This document shows positions 41,207 to 51,484 of a stretch of 64,000 nt of DNA, one piece after another. The DNA is from an uncultured Anaerolineae bacterium. Its GTDB lineage: Bacteria; Chloroflexota; Anaerolineae; J036; Brachytrichaceae. How positions within the stretch are numbered: the stretch's first letter is position 1; each line of letters starts with the position of its first letter. A program made the position numbers and the translations under genes. The notes under the pieces are model-generated. The model did no database searches. It saw nothing but the letters and a program-made list of their open reading frames with translations, and was not told the DNA's origin. The stretch is taken from assembly GCA_937959265.1 (NCBI GenBank), contig CALGMA010000008.1, positions 372,001 to 436,000 on the forward strand. Reading direction: 5' to 3'.

Positions 41207-43339
41207 ATGGGTCAGATCAGCGACGATGTGACACATTCGACCGGTTCGACGCTTGCCAGGGTAGATCTGCCGCGCGAGAAGCTGCTGGACATGCTGCGGC
41301 AGATGCATCTCATCCGCGCCTTTGAAGAAGCCGCGGAACAACAGTACTTCGCTGGCAAAGTGCATGGCACGATGCACCTATACATCGGAGAAGAGGCTGC
41401 GGCGGTGGGCTGTATTGCTGCGCTGGAGTCGTGCGACCAGATCACCAGCACTCATCGCGGTCACGGCCATGCGATCGCCAAAGGGCAGGACGTGCGCGAG
41501 ATGATGGCTGAACTACTGGCCAAGCGCACCGGCGTGTGCCGTGGGCTGGGCGGCAGTATGCACATGGCCGATGTAGCGCTAGGCAACCTGGGCGCCAACG
41601 GCATCGTCGCCGGCGGCATGGGCAGCGCAGTCGGTGCAGCGCTCAGTGCGCATTTGCTAAAGACTGGCCGGGTGGTGATGTGCTTCTTCGGCGACGGCGC
41701 GGCCAACAACGGCAATTTCCACGAGACGCTCAACCTGGCCTCGATCTGGAAGCTGCCGGTGGTGTTCGTGTGCGAGAACAATCAGTACGCCATGAGCATG
41801 CCGGCCCGCGAATCTATCCCTGTGCCTGTGGCCGACCGTGCCGCGGCCTATGCCATGCCCGGCGTGCGTGTGGACGGCATGGATGTCCTGATGGTGTATG
41901 CCGAAGCCCGGCGCGCGGTAGATCGCGCCCGCGCCGGCCAGGGCCCGTCGCTCATCGAGGTGCTTACTTATCGCTACAAGGGCCACTCGCGCAGCGACAA
42001 ACAGGTGTATCGCACCAAGCAAGAGGTCAAGGAGTGGCAGGAACGCGACCCGATTGCGCGTCTGGAGTCGTGGTTGATCGAACGCGGGCTGCTCGAGCGC
42101 GAGCAGGCTGACGCCATTCGTCAGGAGGCGCTGCGCGCCGTCGAAGAGGCGGTGGCTTTTGCCGATGCTTCATCTGAGCCTGATCCGGCGGCGTTGCTGG
42201 ACGAGGTGTATTACGAAGAGCCGGCGAATCGCACCGATCGCGCCCTGCGCGGCATCATGCTGCAGCAGCCGGCGCCCTTCAACGGCCGGCCGCTGCCTAC
42301 CTGGTTCGCGCGCACATTCGCTCGGCACGCCGGCAGCGAGCCCTTGGCTGGAACACGCGAGCTGACGGGCAGCGAGGCGCTGCGCGAAGCCATGGCGCAA
42401 GCGATGGAGGCGGCGCCTAACGTCATCCTCATCGGCGAGGACATCGGCAAATACGGCGGCGCTTTTGGCGTCACGCTCGGCCTCTACGACCGCTTTGGGC
42501 CGGATCGCGTGCGCGACACGCCCATCAGCGAGAACGCTATTGCCGGTGTTTCCTTTGGCGCCAGCATGACCGGCCTGGTTCCCATCGCCGAATTTCAGTT
42601 CCAGGATTTCGTCACACTGGCGATGGAGCAGATCGTGTTGCAAGCGGCCAAGGTGCGTTACATGTTCGGTGGGCGCACGATCTGTCAGATGGTGATCCGC
42701 CTGCCGGCCGGCAGCGGCACCGGCGCAGCAGCGCAGCACAGCGAGAGCCTGGAGTCGTGGTTCGTCAACGTGCCCGGCCTTAAGGTCATCGCACCCAGCA
42801 CGCCGTATGACATGAAAGGTTTGTTGCTGGCCGCGATTGCCGATCAGAACCCGATCATCTTCGTCGAAAACAAGTTGCTTTACAAGGCTAAGGGGCCGGT
42901 GCCGGAGCTGCCCTATATCGTGCCGATCGGCAAAGCAGCCGTGCGTCGTGAGGGGCGGCATCTCACAATCGTTGGCGCGAGCATCACCGTCCCGCGCGCG
43001 CTGGAGGCTGCCGAGAAGCTGGCCGGAGAGGGGATCGAGTGCGAAGTGATTGATCTGCGTACGCTCAAGCCGTACGACTTGCACACCATCATCCAATCGG
43101 TGAAGAAGACCGGCCGCCTGCTGATCGCGCACGAAGCGCCGCTCATCGGTGGCTATGGCGGCGAGATTGCCGCAGCAGTGGCGCAGACGGAGGCATTCGC
43201 ATACCTTGAAGCGCCCATTGTCCGGCTGGGTGGCGCCGACGCGCCGATGCCTTACAACCGCACGATGGAACGCGCCGCTACGCCGCAAGTCGAGGACATT
43301 GCTGAGGCGGCGCGCCGGCTGGCGCGATTGGAGGTATAG
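41207..43339 (+). CDS. Fused E1 alpha-beta, TPP-dependent 2-oxoacid/acetoin dehydrogenase
   Basis: 710 residues. Residues 20-330 form the E1-alpha half with the thiamine-diphosphate motif [12 protein letters not shown] (about 162-174) and [13 protein letters not shown]; residues 380-710 form the E1-beta half with [14 protein letters not shown] and [16 protein letters not shown]. In most bacteria these are two proteins (AcoA/AcoB or PdhA/PdhB). The enzyme cleaves acetoin or a 2-oxoacid and passes the acyl group to E2. It begins 28 bases after the SorC gene and precedes the E2 gene by 47 bases. The substrate is unknown. Confidence 0.93.
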   Translation: MGQISDDVTHSTGSTLARVDLPREKLLDMLRQMHLIRAFEEAAEQQYFAGKVHGTMHLYIGEEAAAVGCIAALESCDQITSTHRGHGHAIAKGQDVREMMAELLAKRTGVCRGLGGSMHMADVALGNLGANGIVAGGMGSAVGAALSAHLLKTGRVVMCFFGDGAANNGNFHETLNLASIWKLPVVFVCENNQYAMSMPARESIPVPVADRAAAYAMPGVRVDGMDVLMVYAEARRAVDRARAGQGPSLIEVLTYRYKGHSRSDKQVYRTKQEVKEWQERDPIARLESWLIERGLLEREQADAIRQEALRAVEEAVAFADASSEPDPAALLDEVYYEEPANRTDRALRGIMLQQPAPFNGRPLPTWFARTFARHAGSEPLAGTRELTGSEALREAMAQAMEAAPNVILIGEDIGKYGGAFGVTLGLYDRFGPDRVRDTPISENAIAGVSFGASMTGLVPIAEFQFQDFVTLAMEQIVLQAAKVRYMFGGRTICQMVIRLPAGSGTGAAAQHSESLESWFVNVPGLKVIAPSTPYDMKGLLLAAIADQNPIIFVENKLLYKAKGPVPELPYIVPIGKAAVRREGRHLTIVGASITVPRALEAAEKLAGEGIECEVIDLRTLKPYDLHTIIQSVKKTGRLLIAHEAPLIGGYGGEIAAAVAQTEAFAYLEAPIVRLGGADAPMPYNRTMERAATPQVEDIAEAARRLARLEV

Positions 43340-43386
43340 CCAGCGCACGAGCGGATGAGGAGCTGGAAGGTTGGAGATGGTGAGAG

Positions 43387-44760
43387 ATGCCAGTGCCTAT
43401 CATCATGCCTAAGTTCGAGATGGCCCAAGAGAGCGGGACGATCGCGCGCTGGCTGAAGCAAGCCGGTGAGACGGTGGCCAAAGGTGAGGCTGTGCTGGAA
43501 GTGGAGACCGACAAGATCACGATGGAAGTCGAGTCGCCGGCCGACGGCGTGTTGAGCGCGATCCTCGCCGAGGCCGGCGCGACCGTGCCTATCGGCCAAC
43601 CCATTGCTTACATCGCTGCGCAAGGCGAAGCGATGCCGGCGCCGCACGCACAGCCGCCGGCCCAGGTTCCAACCCGCGCTACGCCAATCGCGCAGAAATT
43701 GGCCGAAGAACATGGCGTTGATCTGAGCCAGGTGGTTGGCACGGGACGCGGCGGGCAGATTACTCGCCAGGATGTGGAGGCGTTTCTGGGTCGCCTTGAG
43801 CGCAGCGGCCCGGTTGAGGCGAAGCCGGCTGCCGCGCCGGCCGCGCGCCGGCTGGCGCGCGAACTGAACGTGAGCCTGCGCCACGTGAGCGGGAGCGGGC
43901 CGGGTGGGCGCATCCAATCGTCCGATGTAGAGCGCGCGGCCGCGGCACAACGCGAATCGGGTATGCAACGCGTCGGCGCAGAAGCACAGCCCATTGACCA
44001 TCGCTCACAGGTCGGCGCGGATAGCTCATCGCTCACGGTTCGCGGCCCGCAGCCCACAGATCCCAGCCCGGCTGTGCGTCGTGTGCTGCCGTTAACCGGC
44101 ATGCGCCGCGCCATTGCGCAGCGCATGGTTCAAAGCACGCGAGAGGCGCCACAGTTCAACTTGAGCGTGGACGTGAACATGACCCGCGCGTTGGCTGTAG
44201 TAGAGGACTGGCGGGCGACGCATACGGAAGGCCAGCCCAAGCTGACCCTGACGGCGTTGCTGGTGAAGGTGTGCGCCTGGGCATTGCAGCGCCATCCCGC
44301 CTTGAATGCCGGCTTCGAGGACGAGTCCATCCTTGAATGGGCCGATGTGAACATTGGCGTTGCCGTGGCGCTCGACGAGGGGTTGATCGTGCCGGTGATT
44401 CATCGCGCCGACCGGCTGAGCGTGATCGAGATTGCCGCGCGGCTGAACGACCTGACGGCGCGCAGCCGCGCCGGCCAACTGGCCTTGGCCGATGTGCAAG
44501 GCGGCACGTTCACCTTATCCAACTTGGGCATGTTTGCTGTGGATCGCTTCACGGCCATCGTCAACCCGCCCCAGGCGGCGATTCTGGCTGTGGGGCGCGC
44601 CAACAAGCGCATGATCGTGGACGAGCAGGATCGCCCTGTCGTCGCGCCGATCGCTACGCTGACCGTCAGCGCCGATCATCGCATCGTAGACGGCGCGCAG
44701 GTCGGGCGCTTTCTGAGCGATTTACAACGCGGGCTGGAGCGACCCGGCCTGTTGTTGTGA
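43387..44760 (+). CDS. E2 dihydrolipoamide acyltransferase
   Basis: 457 residues. One lipoyl domain with Lys43 in ETDKITM, then two peripheral subunit-binding (E3/E1-binding) domains (about 100-136 and 152-190, both ending in GTGRGGQITRQDV-like turns), then the catalytic acetyltransferase domain with His431 of DHRIVDGAQ near the C-terminus. Linkers are rich in Ala and Pro. The partner of the fused E1. Two subunit-binding domains in one chain is less common than one. No E3 gene (dihydrolipoamide dehydrogenase) lies in the window, so E3 must be shared from elsewhere. Confidence 0.93.
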   Translation: MPVPIIMPKFEMAQESGTIARWLKQAGETVAKGEAVLEVETDKITMEVESPADGVLSAILAEAGATVPIGQPIAYIAAQGEAMPAPHAQPPAQVPTRATPIAQKLAEEHGVDLSQVVGTGRGGQITRQDVEAFLGRLERSGPVEAKPAAAPAARRLARELNVSLRHVSGSGPGGRIQSSDVERAAAAQRESGMQRVGAEAQPIDHRSQVGADSSSLTVRGPQPTDPSPAVRRVLPLTGMRRAIAQRMVQSTREAPQFNLSVDVNMTRALAVVEDWRATHTEGQPKLTLTALLVKVCAWALQRHPALNAGFEDESILEWADVNIGVAVALDEGLIVPVIHRADRLSVIEIAARLNDLTARSRAGQLALADVQGGTFTLSNLGMFAVDRFTAIVNPPQAAILAVGRANKRMIVDEQDRPVVAPIATLTVSADHRIVDGAQVGRFLSDLQRGLERPGLLL

Positions 44761-44789
44761 GCAATCGAAAACCGAAGCAGGAGGGCAGG

Positions 44790-45692
44790 ATGGCTGAAAT
44801 TCGCACGCGCAAGCACAAAGTCCCGTTTTGGTCCAGCGAGTCACCGTGGATCTGGCTGTTGCCGGTCATCATCTTGTTGGTGATCTACAGCGTCTATCCG
44901 TTCATCTTTAACGTCTTCATCAGCTTCCATCGCTTCGACCCGATGGAGAAGGCGTTTCGCTGGAACTTTCCGAACAACTGGATAGATCTGTTCACCAACA
45001 GCGACTTCCTCAAATCGTTCCGCATCACGTTCACCCTCGGCGCCATCGCGCTGATTGCCGAGCTGGTGCTGGGGATTGCAATCGCGTTGGCATTCGACCG
45101 CAGTCGGGTGAAGCTGCGCGGCTTGTGGCAGTCGCTTTTCATCCTGCCGATGGTGGTGCCGCCGGTGATCTCCGGATTGATGTTCCGCTTCCTGGAGAAC
45201 GCCGACTACGGCATCATCTCCAACATCCTTTATGCGCTGGGCATCATCGAGCGCTCCGAGCCACTGATCGGCGGCACCGGCCGCAATGTGTTATTGGCCA
45301 TCCTGATCGTTGATGTCTGGCAGTGGACGCCATTTGTTGCGCTGATTGTGCTAGCCGGCTTGAAAGCGTTGCCGCATGAGCCGCTGGAGGCTGCCATTGT
45401 GGATGGCGCCAATCGCTGGCAGTTGTTCTGGGAGGTAAAGCTACCGCTGCTGCGCAGCGTGCTCGCCGTGGTCATCTTGTTCCGCATCGTTGATCTGTTA
45501 CGCCTGTTCGACTACGTCGCCATCATGACCAGCGGGGGACCGGGCGGCAACTCCGAGACAATCAGCCACTATGCCTATCGCATGCACAAGAGCATCGAGT
45601 GGGGCATGGTGTCGGTGGTCGGCATCGTGGTGCTCATCCTGGCCATCATTGTCACGAACGCATATATGCGCGTGTTCAAGGTGAAGTTCTAA
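44790..45692 (+). CDS. Sugar ABC transporter permease, MalF/UgpA type
   Basis: 300 residues with six membrane helices and the EAA loop (ATPase contact) AAIVDGANRWQLFWEVKLPLLR (about 205-226). Binds the transporter's ATPase and forms half of the channel in sugar importers of the CUT1 class. A GGAGGG sits before the ATG at 44790. It starts 29 bases after the E2 stop and precedes its partner permease by 27 bases. The importer set here (two permeases plus binding protein) has no ATPase of its own. Confidence 0.92.
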   Translation: MAEIRTRKHKVPFWSSESPWIWLLPVIILLVIYSVYPFIFNVFISFHRFDPMEKAFRWNFPNNWIDLFTNSDFLKSFRITFTLGAIALIAELVLGIAIALAFDRSRVKLRGLWQSLFILPMVVPPVISGLMFRFLENADYGIISNILYALGIIERSEPLIGGTGRNVLLAILIVDVWQWTPFVALIVLAGLKALPHEPLEAAIVDGANRWQLFWEVKLPLLRSVLAVVILFRIVDLLRLFDYVAIMTSGGPGGNSETISHYAYRMHKSIEWGMVSVVGIVVLILAIIVTNAYMRVFKVKF

Positions 45693-45719
45693 TGCTGAAG
45701 ATCGCGAGGAGGATGGAGA

Positions 45720-46715
45720 ATGGCCGTTACGCAACTTCCGGCTACCGGCGTCGCTAAGCCCCAAGCCGAGCAGGCGGCGCGAACAGCGCGCGCCCGTCAA
45801 CGACGCGAAAGTGTCGTGCAGACGTCGGTTGCTGCGCTCATTGCGCTGATCTTCTTCTCGCCCATCGTGTACTGGTTCCTGGTGTCGGTGAAGCCGCTGC
45901 CCTATACCATGACCTGGCCGCCGGTCATCCTTTCCGAACCGATCTTCGATTGGTATCAGGTGGTGGTGTTGGGGATGGACCCGAACGTCGGCGCCAAGAC
46001 CGGCATCGTGTTCAATGGCGCGGCCGGGGATTACTACGTCATTCCCTCGCTGGTCAATAGCATCCTGATCGGTGTGCTGAGCACGGTCATTGCGATTGGC
46101 CTTGCCACGCCGGCGGCCTATGCGCTGAGCCGCTTCCATTTCCAGCGACGCAGCGGCCTGATCGCGTGGATCCTGAGCACGCGCATGATGCCGCCGGTGG
46201 TGGCGATGTTCCCACTATTCTGGCTATATACGCAGACCGACCAGCGCGTGTTCTCTCCGATCTTTGGCCGAGGGACGAGCATCCTCTATGATTCGCTGCT
46301 GGGCGTGTTGCTCGTCCATGTCGTCGTCAACCTGCCGCTGAGCACGCTGCTGTTGAAGAGTTTCTTCGATGATATCCCCACCGACTTGGACGAGGCGGCG
46401 ATGGTGGATGGGTGCACGCGCTGGCAGGCCTTCAGCAAGGTGGTCTGGCACTATGCCCTGCCCGGCATGGCCGCCGCTGCCATCCTCGCTTTTATCACGT
46501 CGTGGAACGAATTTCTGCTCACGCTTACCGTCACGCGCACCCAGTTCCGCACCGTGCCGGTGTTCGGCTCCACCTTCGACGTGTCGGCGTCGGGCACGGA
46601 ATGGGGCGCGCTGGCTGCCGTTAGTACGACGGCGATGGTGCCGGTTTTCATCTTCGTGCTCATTGTGCAGCGCAATCTGGTGCGTGGCCTCACGATGGGC
46701 GCCATCAAAGGCTGA
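45720..46715 (+). CDS. Sugar ABC transporter permease, MalG type
   Basis: 331 residues, six membrane helices, EAA loop DEAAMVDGCTRWQAFSKVVWHYALPG (about 223-248). Slightly longer than MalG because of an insert of about 35 residues (about 80-115) in the first outer loop. Partner of the permease 27 bases upstream. Likely cotranscribed with the E1/E2 and binding-protein genes. Confidence 0.92.
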   Translation: MAVTQLPATGVAKPQAEQAARTARARQRRESVVQTSVAALIALIFFSPIVYWFLVSVKPLPYTMTWPPVILSEPIFDWYQVVVLGMDPNVGAKTGIVFNGAAGDYYVIPSLVNSILIGVLSTVIAIGLATPAAYALSRFHFQRRSGLIAWILSTRMMPPVVAMFPLFWLYTQTDQRVFSPIFGRGTSILYDSLLGVLLVHVVVNLPLSTLLLKSFFDDIPTDLDEAAMVDGCTRWQAFSKVVWHYALPGMAAAAILAFITSWNEFLLTLTVTRTQFRTVPVFGSTFDVSASGTEWGALAAVSTTAMVPVFIFVLIVQRNLVRGLTMGAIKG

Positions 46716-46859
46716 CGTTGCGTCGCGGGATGCAAACGCACCCTGTGGCTGACGAAATTACACCGGGAGGTGATGGTTTGCCAGGATCGCGTATTTTGTT
46801 TCTGCTTACCCCAATGATCCGAAGTAGTGTCTACAAGTTCAGTTGAGGAGGAAACGAAA

Positions 46860-48434
46860 ATGAACGAACGAGATCGTCAGCAACGTTTGTACGTCGCCAA
46901 GATGGCCGAGAAGCTGCGTGCCGGCAGGATTAGCCGCCGCGAGTTCATCCGCGCCGCCGCGTTGGCCGGCTTTGGATTCAGCAGCGCATGGTACCTGGGC
47001 GGATGCGCGCCGGCGCGCCCGGCCGCCCCAGTCGAGACTGCTGCAACGGCCGCTCCCGAGGCGCCCAAGGTAGATGCTTCTGCCGGCAGCGGTAGCCTCA
47101 CGCCGCAGCAGCAGTTCCTTAAGGAGGTAGGCAGCAAGTTCAAGGGCACGCGCATCAAGATCGTCTCCGAAAACACCTCACCCGGCTTGGTCATCAGCAA
47201 GTTGATGAAGGAAGAGTTCACGCCGCTGACCGGCATTGAGGTGGATTGGGAGATCGTGCCGCTCGATCAGGTGCTGGCCAAGACCATCCAGGACACTGTG
47301 GTGGGTGCGACCGGTGGCAAGGGACAGAGCGACATTTACTACTGGGACCAGGCCTGGCTTGGCCGCTTCGTAAACGATTCCATCCCCGTTGACGAATTGT
47401 TAGCCAAAACCGACCTGGCCTACCCCGACTATAACTTCGACGACTTTCTGCCGCAATTGGTCCGTGACATCGCCAGCTACAAAGGCACCAAGATCGGCGT
47501 GCCGTTCGACATCCCGATCTTCATCATGATGTATCGCAAGGACATCTTCGAGGATCTGAAGCTGAAGGTGCCCACCACGATGCAGGAGTACATGGATGTC
47601 GTCAAGGCCATCCACGAAGCCAAGAGCGGCGAGGGTGTCATGGGCACGGTCGGCCAGTGGAAGTCCGGCCACTACGCCCTGCAGTGCGATGCCACGGCCT
47701 GGATGTGGTCGCATGGCGGCGCGCACTTCGACGCCGACGGCAAGCCGATGTATACCGCCGAAGAGAACGCCGAAGGCATGCGCTACATGATGGAGCTGGG
47801 CAAGTACATGGATCCGGGCGTGACCGGCTGGGACTGGGGCGGCCAGGGCGACGCCTTCACCCAGGGCAAAGCCGGCATCTTCATCTCGTGGGGCGAGTTC
47901 TTCCCCGGCTTCGACGATCCTTCGCGCAGCAAGGTCGTTGGGCTGGTGGAGCCTGCCGACTGCCCCAAGGAGGCCAAGTTGCGTCCGCGCGAGCAGTGCG
48001 GCTACGACGAGACGCCCGGCATCAGCCACCAGGGCGGCTCGTGCCTGGCCATCAGCAAGTATGCGCCCAATCCCGATGCCGCCTGGATCTTCCTGCAGTG
48101 GGCCACCAGTGCCGACCTGACCGCGCGCGCCAATGCCCAAGGCGCCAATGTGCCCATCCGCGCCAGCAACTACACTGATCCGCGCGTGTTGGAAAACAAC
48201 AAGGTCGTACCCGGCACCACGCGCCACTTCGAAGTGACCAAGCGTGCTATCGAGACGCGCATGGGCACCGAGCCGCACCTGCCGCAGTGGGCCGCGTTGG
48301 CCAACGATGTGAATGCTGTCGAGTATGGCAAGATGACTACGAAGCAGCAGAGCATCGAAGATACCTTGAAGGCCATTCAGGAGAAGACCGAGAAAGCGTT
48401 GCAAGCAATGCGCGAGTACGGCGTCGTTGCCTAG
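46860..48434 (+). CDS. TAT-exported ABC sugar-binding lipoprotein
   Basis: 524 residues. Twin-arginine signal (RRE, Arg26-Arg27, in SRREFIRAAALAG) followed by a lipobox GGC (Cys49), so exported folded and lipid-anchored. The rest is an extracellular solute-binding protein of type 1 (maltose-type fold). GGAGG precedes the ATG. The large protein and TAT route are usual for CUT1 importers in Chloroflexota. Follows its permeases by 144 bases. Confidence 0.92.
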   Translation: MNERDRQQRLYVAKMAEKLRAGRISRREFIRAAALAGFGFSSAWYLGGCAPARPAAPVETAATAAPEAPKVDASAGSGSLTPQQQFLKEVGSKFKGTRIKIVSENTSPGLVISKLMKEEFTPLTGIEVDWEIVPLDQVLAKTIQDTVVGATGGKGQSDIYYWDQAWLGRFVNDSIPVDELLAKTDLAYPDYNFDDFLPQLVRDIASYKGTKIGVPFDIPIFIMMYRKDIFEDLKLKVPTTMQEYMDVVKAIHEAKSGEGVMGTVGQWKSGHYALQCDATAWMWSHGGAHFDADGKPMYTAEENAEGMRYMMELGKYMDPGVTGWDWGGQGDAFTQGKAGIFISWGEFFPGFDDPSRSKVVGLVEPADCPKEAKLRPREQCGYDETPGISHQGGSCLAISKYAPNPDAAWIFLQWATSADLTARANAQGANVPIRASNYTDPRVLENNKVVPGTTRHFEVTKRAIETRMGTEPHLPQWAALANDVNAVEYGKMTTKQQSIEDTLKAIQEKTEKALQAMREYGVVA

Positions 48435-48456
48435 CAGACTATCCTCCTAATCGGTT

Positions 48457-48495
48457 GCGCTCCTGGTTCCCGCGTTCACAGGGAACCGGGAGCGC
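48457..48495 (+). terminator. 15-bp hairpin after the first binding-protein gene
   Basis: Stem 48457-48471 with 48481-48495 (one G-T wobble), loop of nine bases, 22 bases after the stop. No T-run. Such a hairpin between a binding-protein gene and downstream enzyme genes may stabilise the 5' message and lower downstream expression. Confidence 0.6.
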
Positions 48496-48505
48496 CCCGC
48501 TTCCT

Positions 48506-50035
48506 ATGTCGGATACTTTCGTCGTCGGCGTAGATAGCAGCACCACCTCGTGCAAGGCGATCGCCTGGGATCGCCAGGGCCGCCCACTGGCCGAAGGCCG
48601 AGCAGCATTCCACCTTTCCTCACCGCAACTCGGTTGGTACGAACAAGACGCCGAGCACTGGTGGGATGGGTTAGTCTGCGCGTTGCGCGACCTTGGCGCG
48701 CAGCGCGACCTGAGCCACGCACAAGCGATCTGCCTGACCCACCAGCGTGAGACCTTTGTGCCGGTGGATCGTGATGGCCGCCCCATCCGCAAGGCAATCA
48801 CTTGGTTGGACGAGCGCAGCCGACCACAGCTCGCCGAGGTTGAGCGTTTGATCGGCAAAGAACGGTTTCATTCCATCAGCGGCAAGCCGCTCGCGATTAC
48901 CGTCTCCATGACCAAGATGCTGTGGTTGCGGCAGCACGAGCCGGATGTCCTGCGCCGCGCGCACAAGATCCTCGACGTGCATGCCTTCCTGGTGCATCGC
49001 TTGACCGGCTGCTACCGCACCAGTCCGGCCTGCGCCGATCCCACCGGCCTGCTGGACATGCGCAGCGGCGTCTGGTCGAGAGAGATCATTGAAACCAGCG
49101 GGCTGCGCGAGGAGCAACTCAGCGAACTGGTGCCGGTCGGACAGGAGATCGGCCGCGTCACGGCTGAGGCGGCCGCGGCCACCGGTTTGCCGCAAGGTTT
49201 GCCCGTGATTGCCGGTTTGGGTGATGGACAATCGGCCGGGCTGGGCGCGAACATCACCACGCCGGATCGCGCTTACCTGAACCTCGGCACGTGCATCATC
49301 GGCGGCTTCTTCAGCCCGGCGTATGTATACGACCTCGCCTTTCGCACCATGAATGCGCCGTTGCCCGGCGCATACTTCCTCGAGCATGCGCTGAAGGGTG
49401 GGGTGTTCACGATCGCCTGGTTCGTGGAGAAATTCGCCCACGATCTGCGCCAGGCGAATCTGCCGCTCGTTCCGGAGGAGATTCTGGAAGCAGCCGCGGC
49501 TAAGCTGCCTCCCGGCAGCGCCGGCTTGATGCTGGTGCCGTATTGGAACAACGTGATGAACCCTTACTGGGATCCGGCGGCGACCGGCATCGTCGTTGGC
49601 TGGACCGGCGCGCATGGCCGCGAACACTTCTACCGCGCAATACTGGAGGGCATCGCCTTCGAGCAGCGGCTGGCTGGCGACGCCGTCATGAAGGCCACTG
49701 GTGTGCCATTGCGCGAATACGTCACGATGGGTGGCGGCAGCAAGAGCGCCCTGTGGTGCCAGATCATGGCCGACGTGACGCGTGTGCCGATCGTCCGGGC
49801 CGAGACGGCTGAGGCGACGTGCCTTGGCGCCGGCATCCTGGCTGCGACGGCCGCCGGCTGGTACCCCGACATACACACTGCGGCGTCGGCGATGACCCGC
49901 ACCGGCCGGCGCTTCGATCCGCGCCCCGACGTGGCAGCCGAATACGATGAGCTATACGGCGAAGTGTATGTGCATCTCTTCCCGGCACTTCAGCCCTATG
50001 TCGATCGCTTGACCGAGCTTACCCGCAACGAGTGA
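48506..50035 (+). CDS. FGGY-family sugar/polyol kinase
   Basis: 509 residues with two ribonuclease-H-like domains: VVGVDSSTTSCKAIAWD (residues 6-22), WLDERSRPQ (about 98), and the catalytic Asp of GLGDGQSAGLG (about 240). Phosphorylates a sugar or polyol, substrate unknown; it lacks the GLSGQMHG hallmark of xylulokinase seen in the second kinase. The two kinases have different signatures, hinting at two substrates or two pathway steps. The cupin gene follows after six bases. Confidence 0.9.
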   Translation: MSDTFVVGVDSSTTSCKAIAWDRQGRPLAEGRAAFHLSSPQLGWYEQDAEHWWDGLVCALRDLGAQRDLSHAQAICLTHQRETFVPVDRDGRPIRKAITWLDERSRPQLAEVERLIGKERFHSISGKPLAITVSMTKMLWLRQHEPDVLRRAHKILDVHAFLVHRLTGCYRTSPACADPTGLLDMRSGVWSREIIETSGLREEQLSELVPVGQEIGRVTAEAAAATGLPQGLPVIAGLGDGQSAGLGANITTPDRAYLNLGTCIIGGFFSPAYVYDLAFRTMNAPLPGAYFLEHALKGGVFTIAWFVEKFAHDLRQANLPLVPEEILEAAAAKLPPGSAGLMLVPYWNNVMNPYWDPAATGIVVGWTGAHGREHFYRAILEGIAFEQRLAGDAVMKATGVPLREYVTMGGGSKSALWCQIMADVTRVPIVRAETAEATCLGAGILAATAAGWYPDIHTAASAMTRTGRRFDPRPDVAAEYDELYGEVYVHLFPALQPYVDRLTELTRNE

Positions 50036-50041
50036 CACATC

Positions 50042-50434
50042 ATGGGTGTGATTCATCATCAACTCAACGCGACGGGCACGTGGGACTATGCGACCATCAA
50101 AGCGCGCGTCTATGAAGGCGGCGCCGCGCCTGGCGCTGTGCGCCGCATCCTCATCGGGCGTGACGAAGGCGCGCGTGACTTCATTATCCGCTACTTCACC
50201 ATTCCGCCTGGCGGACATTCGTCCTATGAAAGCCATGCGCATCCCCACGGCGTGATCGTCGTGCAGGGCGGCGGCCAGGTGTTACTCGGCGACACATGGC
50301 ATCCTATTGGCGTCGGCGATGCCGTGTTCATCGCCCCGCATGAGGTGCACCAGTTCAAAGCGCTGCCCGACCAGCCGCTGGGCTTTATCTGCGTCATCCC
50401 GCCCAAGAAAGAGGAGGCGCCCCCGCAGTCATGA
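50042..50434 (+). CDS. Cupin-domain protein
   Basis: 130 residues, single cupin. Metal ligands in SHAHPHGVIVVQGG (about 62-75) and HEVHQFKAL (about 100-108). Could be a sugar isomerase (as in other polyol loci), but the function is unknown. Packed tightly between the kinase (6 bases) and the Zn-dehydrogenase (4-base overlap, ATGA). Confidence 0.85.
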   Translation: MGVIHHQLNATGTWDYATIKARVYEGGAAPGAVRRILIGRDEGARDFIIRYFTIPPGGHSSYESHAHPHGVIVVQGGGQVLLGDTWHPIGVGDAVFIAPHEVHQFKALPDQPLGFICVIPPKKEEAPPQS

Positions 50435-51447
50435 AGTATCTGTTGTGTACGGCGGATGCCACGGTCACCTGTTTTGAGAGTGATCCACCGCGAGCAGCCG
50501 CCGGTGAGATAGTTGCGCGTTTGACCGTTTGCGGCGTGTGCGGCACCGACGCGCTGAAGATCTATAACCCCGGCTATCCGAAACCCCAAAAACTGGGCCA
50601 TGAATGCGTGGGAACCGTTGCCGAATTGGGCGACGGCGTCACCGCCCTCCGCGTGGGCCAGCGCATTGCGTTCGCGCATCACGCGCCCGATCCCGATTCG
50701 TACTACGCGCGCCACAGCAGCGAAACGATGGATCCGCAGTTCAGGCGCACGAACATCGAGCCGGGCGGCTTCAGCGAGTTCATTCGTCTCTCGGCATTGC
50801 ATGTGCAACACACGGTTGTGCCCATCCCCGATCATGTGCCGGATTTACGCGCGGTGTTCATGGAGCCGTTGGCATGTTGCCTGCGCGCGCTCGACCGCGC
50901 CTCGCTCATGGTCGGGGACACGTGCCTGATCGTCGGTGTTGGCGCAATCGGCATCCTTTTCTTGCCCCTGTTGCGCGAGGCGGGCATGAAGGTGCTCGCC
51001 TGTGATGTGCGGCCGGAGCGACTCGAACTGGCACAGCGGTGGGGAGCGTTGGCCGGTGCATTGGCCTCCGACGACGTGCCGGCGCTCTGTCGCGCGTATA
51101 CCGAGGGCCGTGGCGCCGATCTGGTCATCCTGACGGCGCTCAACCAGGCGACGTTTGAAATGGCCCTGCGCGCTGTGCGCGACGGCGGCGCGCTCATGCT
51201 CTTCGGCGGTAAGCCGGGGACGCAGCTCACGCTGGACTTTTGGCCGGCGTTCTTGCGTGAGATCAACATCCTCACCAGCTACTCGGCTACGCCTGGAGGG
51301 TTGCGTCGCGCGATGCAGTTCATCGCGGAACACAATTACCCCTTTGAGCAGTTGGTCAGCCACGTCTTCCCCATCGCTGAAGCGCAACGCGGGTTTGAGC
51401 TGATGCACCAGGGGCGCACGTCGAAAGCCGTTGTCACGCCGACCTGA
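50431..51447 (+). CDS. Medium-chain dehydrogenase lacking the structural zinc cysteines
   Basis: 338 residues. Catalytic zinc site is present (Cys of GVCGTD, GHE, and Glu of MEPLACCLRAL). In relatives a structural zinc is held by four cysteines; here the corresponding region HHAPDPDSYYARHSSETMDPQ has none: aligned, the four positions are Asp, Ser, Ala and Asp. NAD loop is GVGAIGILFLPLLREAG. It probably acts on a polyol or sugar phosphate. Start overlaps the cupin stop (ATGA). Confidence 0.88.
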   Translation: MKYLLCTADATVTCFESDPPRAAAGEIVARLTVCGVCGTDALKIYNPGYPKPQKLGHECVGTVAELGDGVTALRVGQRIAFAHHAPDPDSYYARHSSETMDPQFRRTNIEPGGFSEFIRLSALHVQHTVVPIPDHVPDLRAVFMEPLACCLRALDRASLMVGDTCLIVGVGAIGILFLPLLREAGMKVLACDVRPERLELAQRWGALAGALASDDVPALCRAYTEGRGADLVILTALNQATFEMALRAVRDGGALMLFGGKPGTQLTLDFWPAFLREINILTSYSATPGGLRRAMQFIAEHNYPFEQLVSHVFPIAEAQRGFELMHQGRTSKAVVTPT

Positions 51448-51484
51448 TCCGATACACTCATCCTGTTAATCCTGTCATACACCG

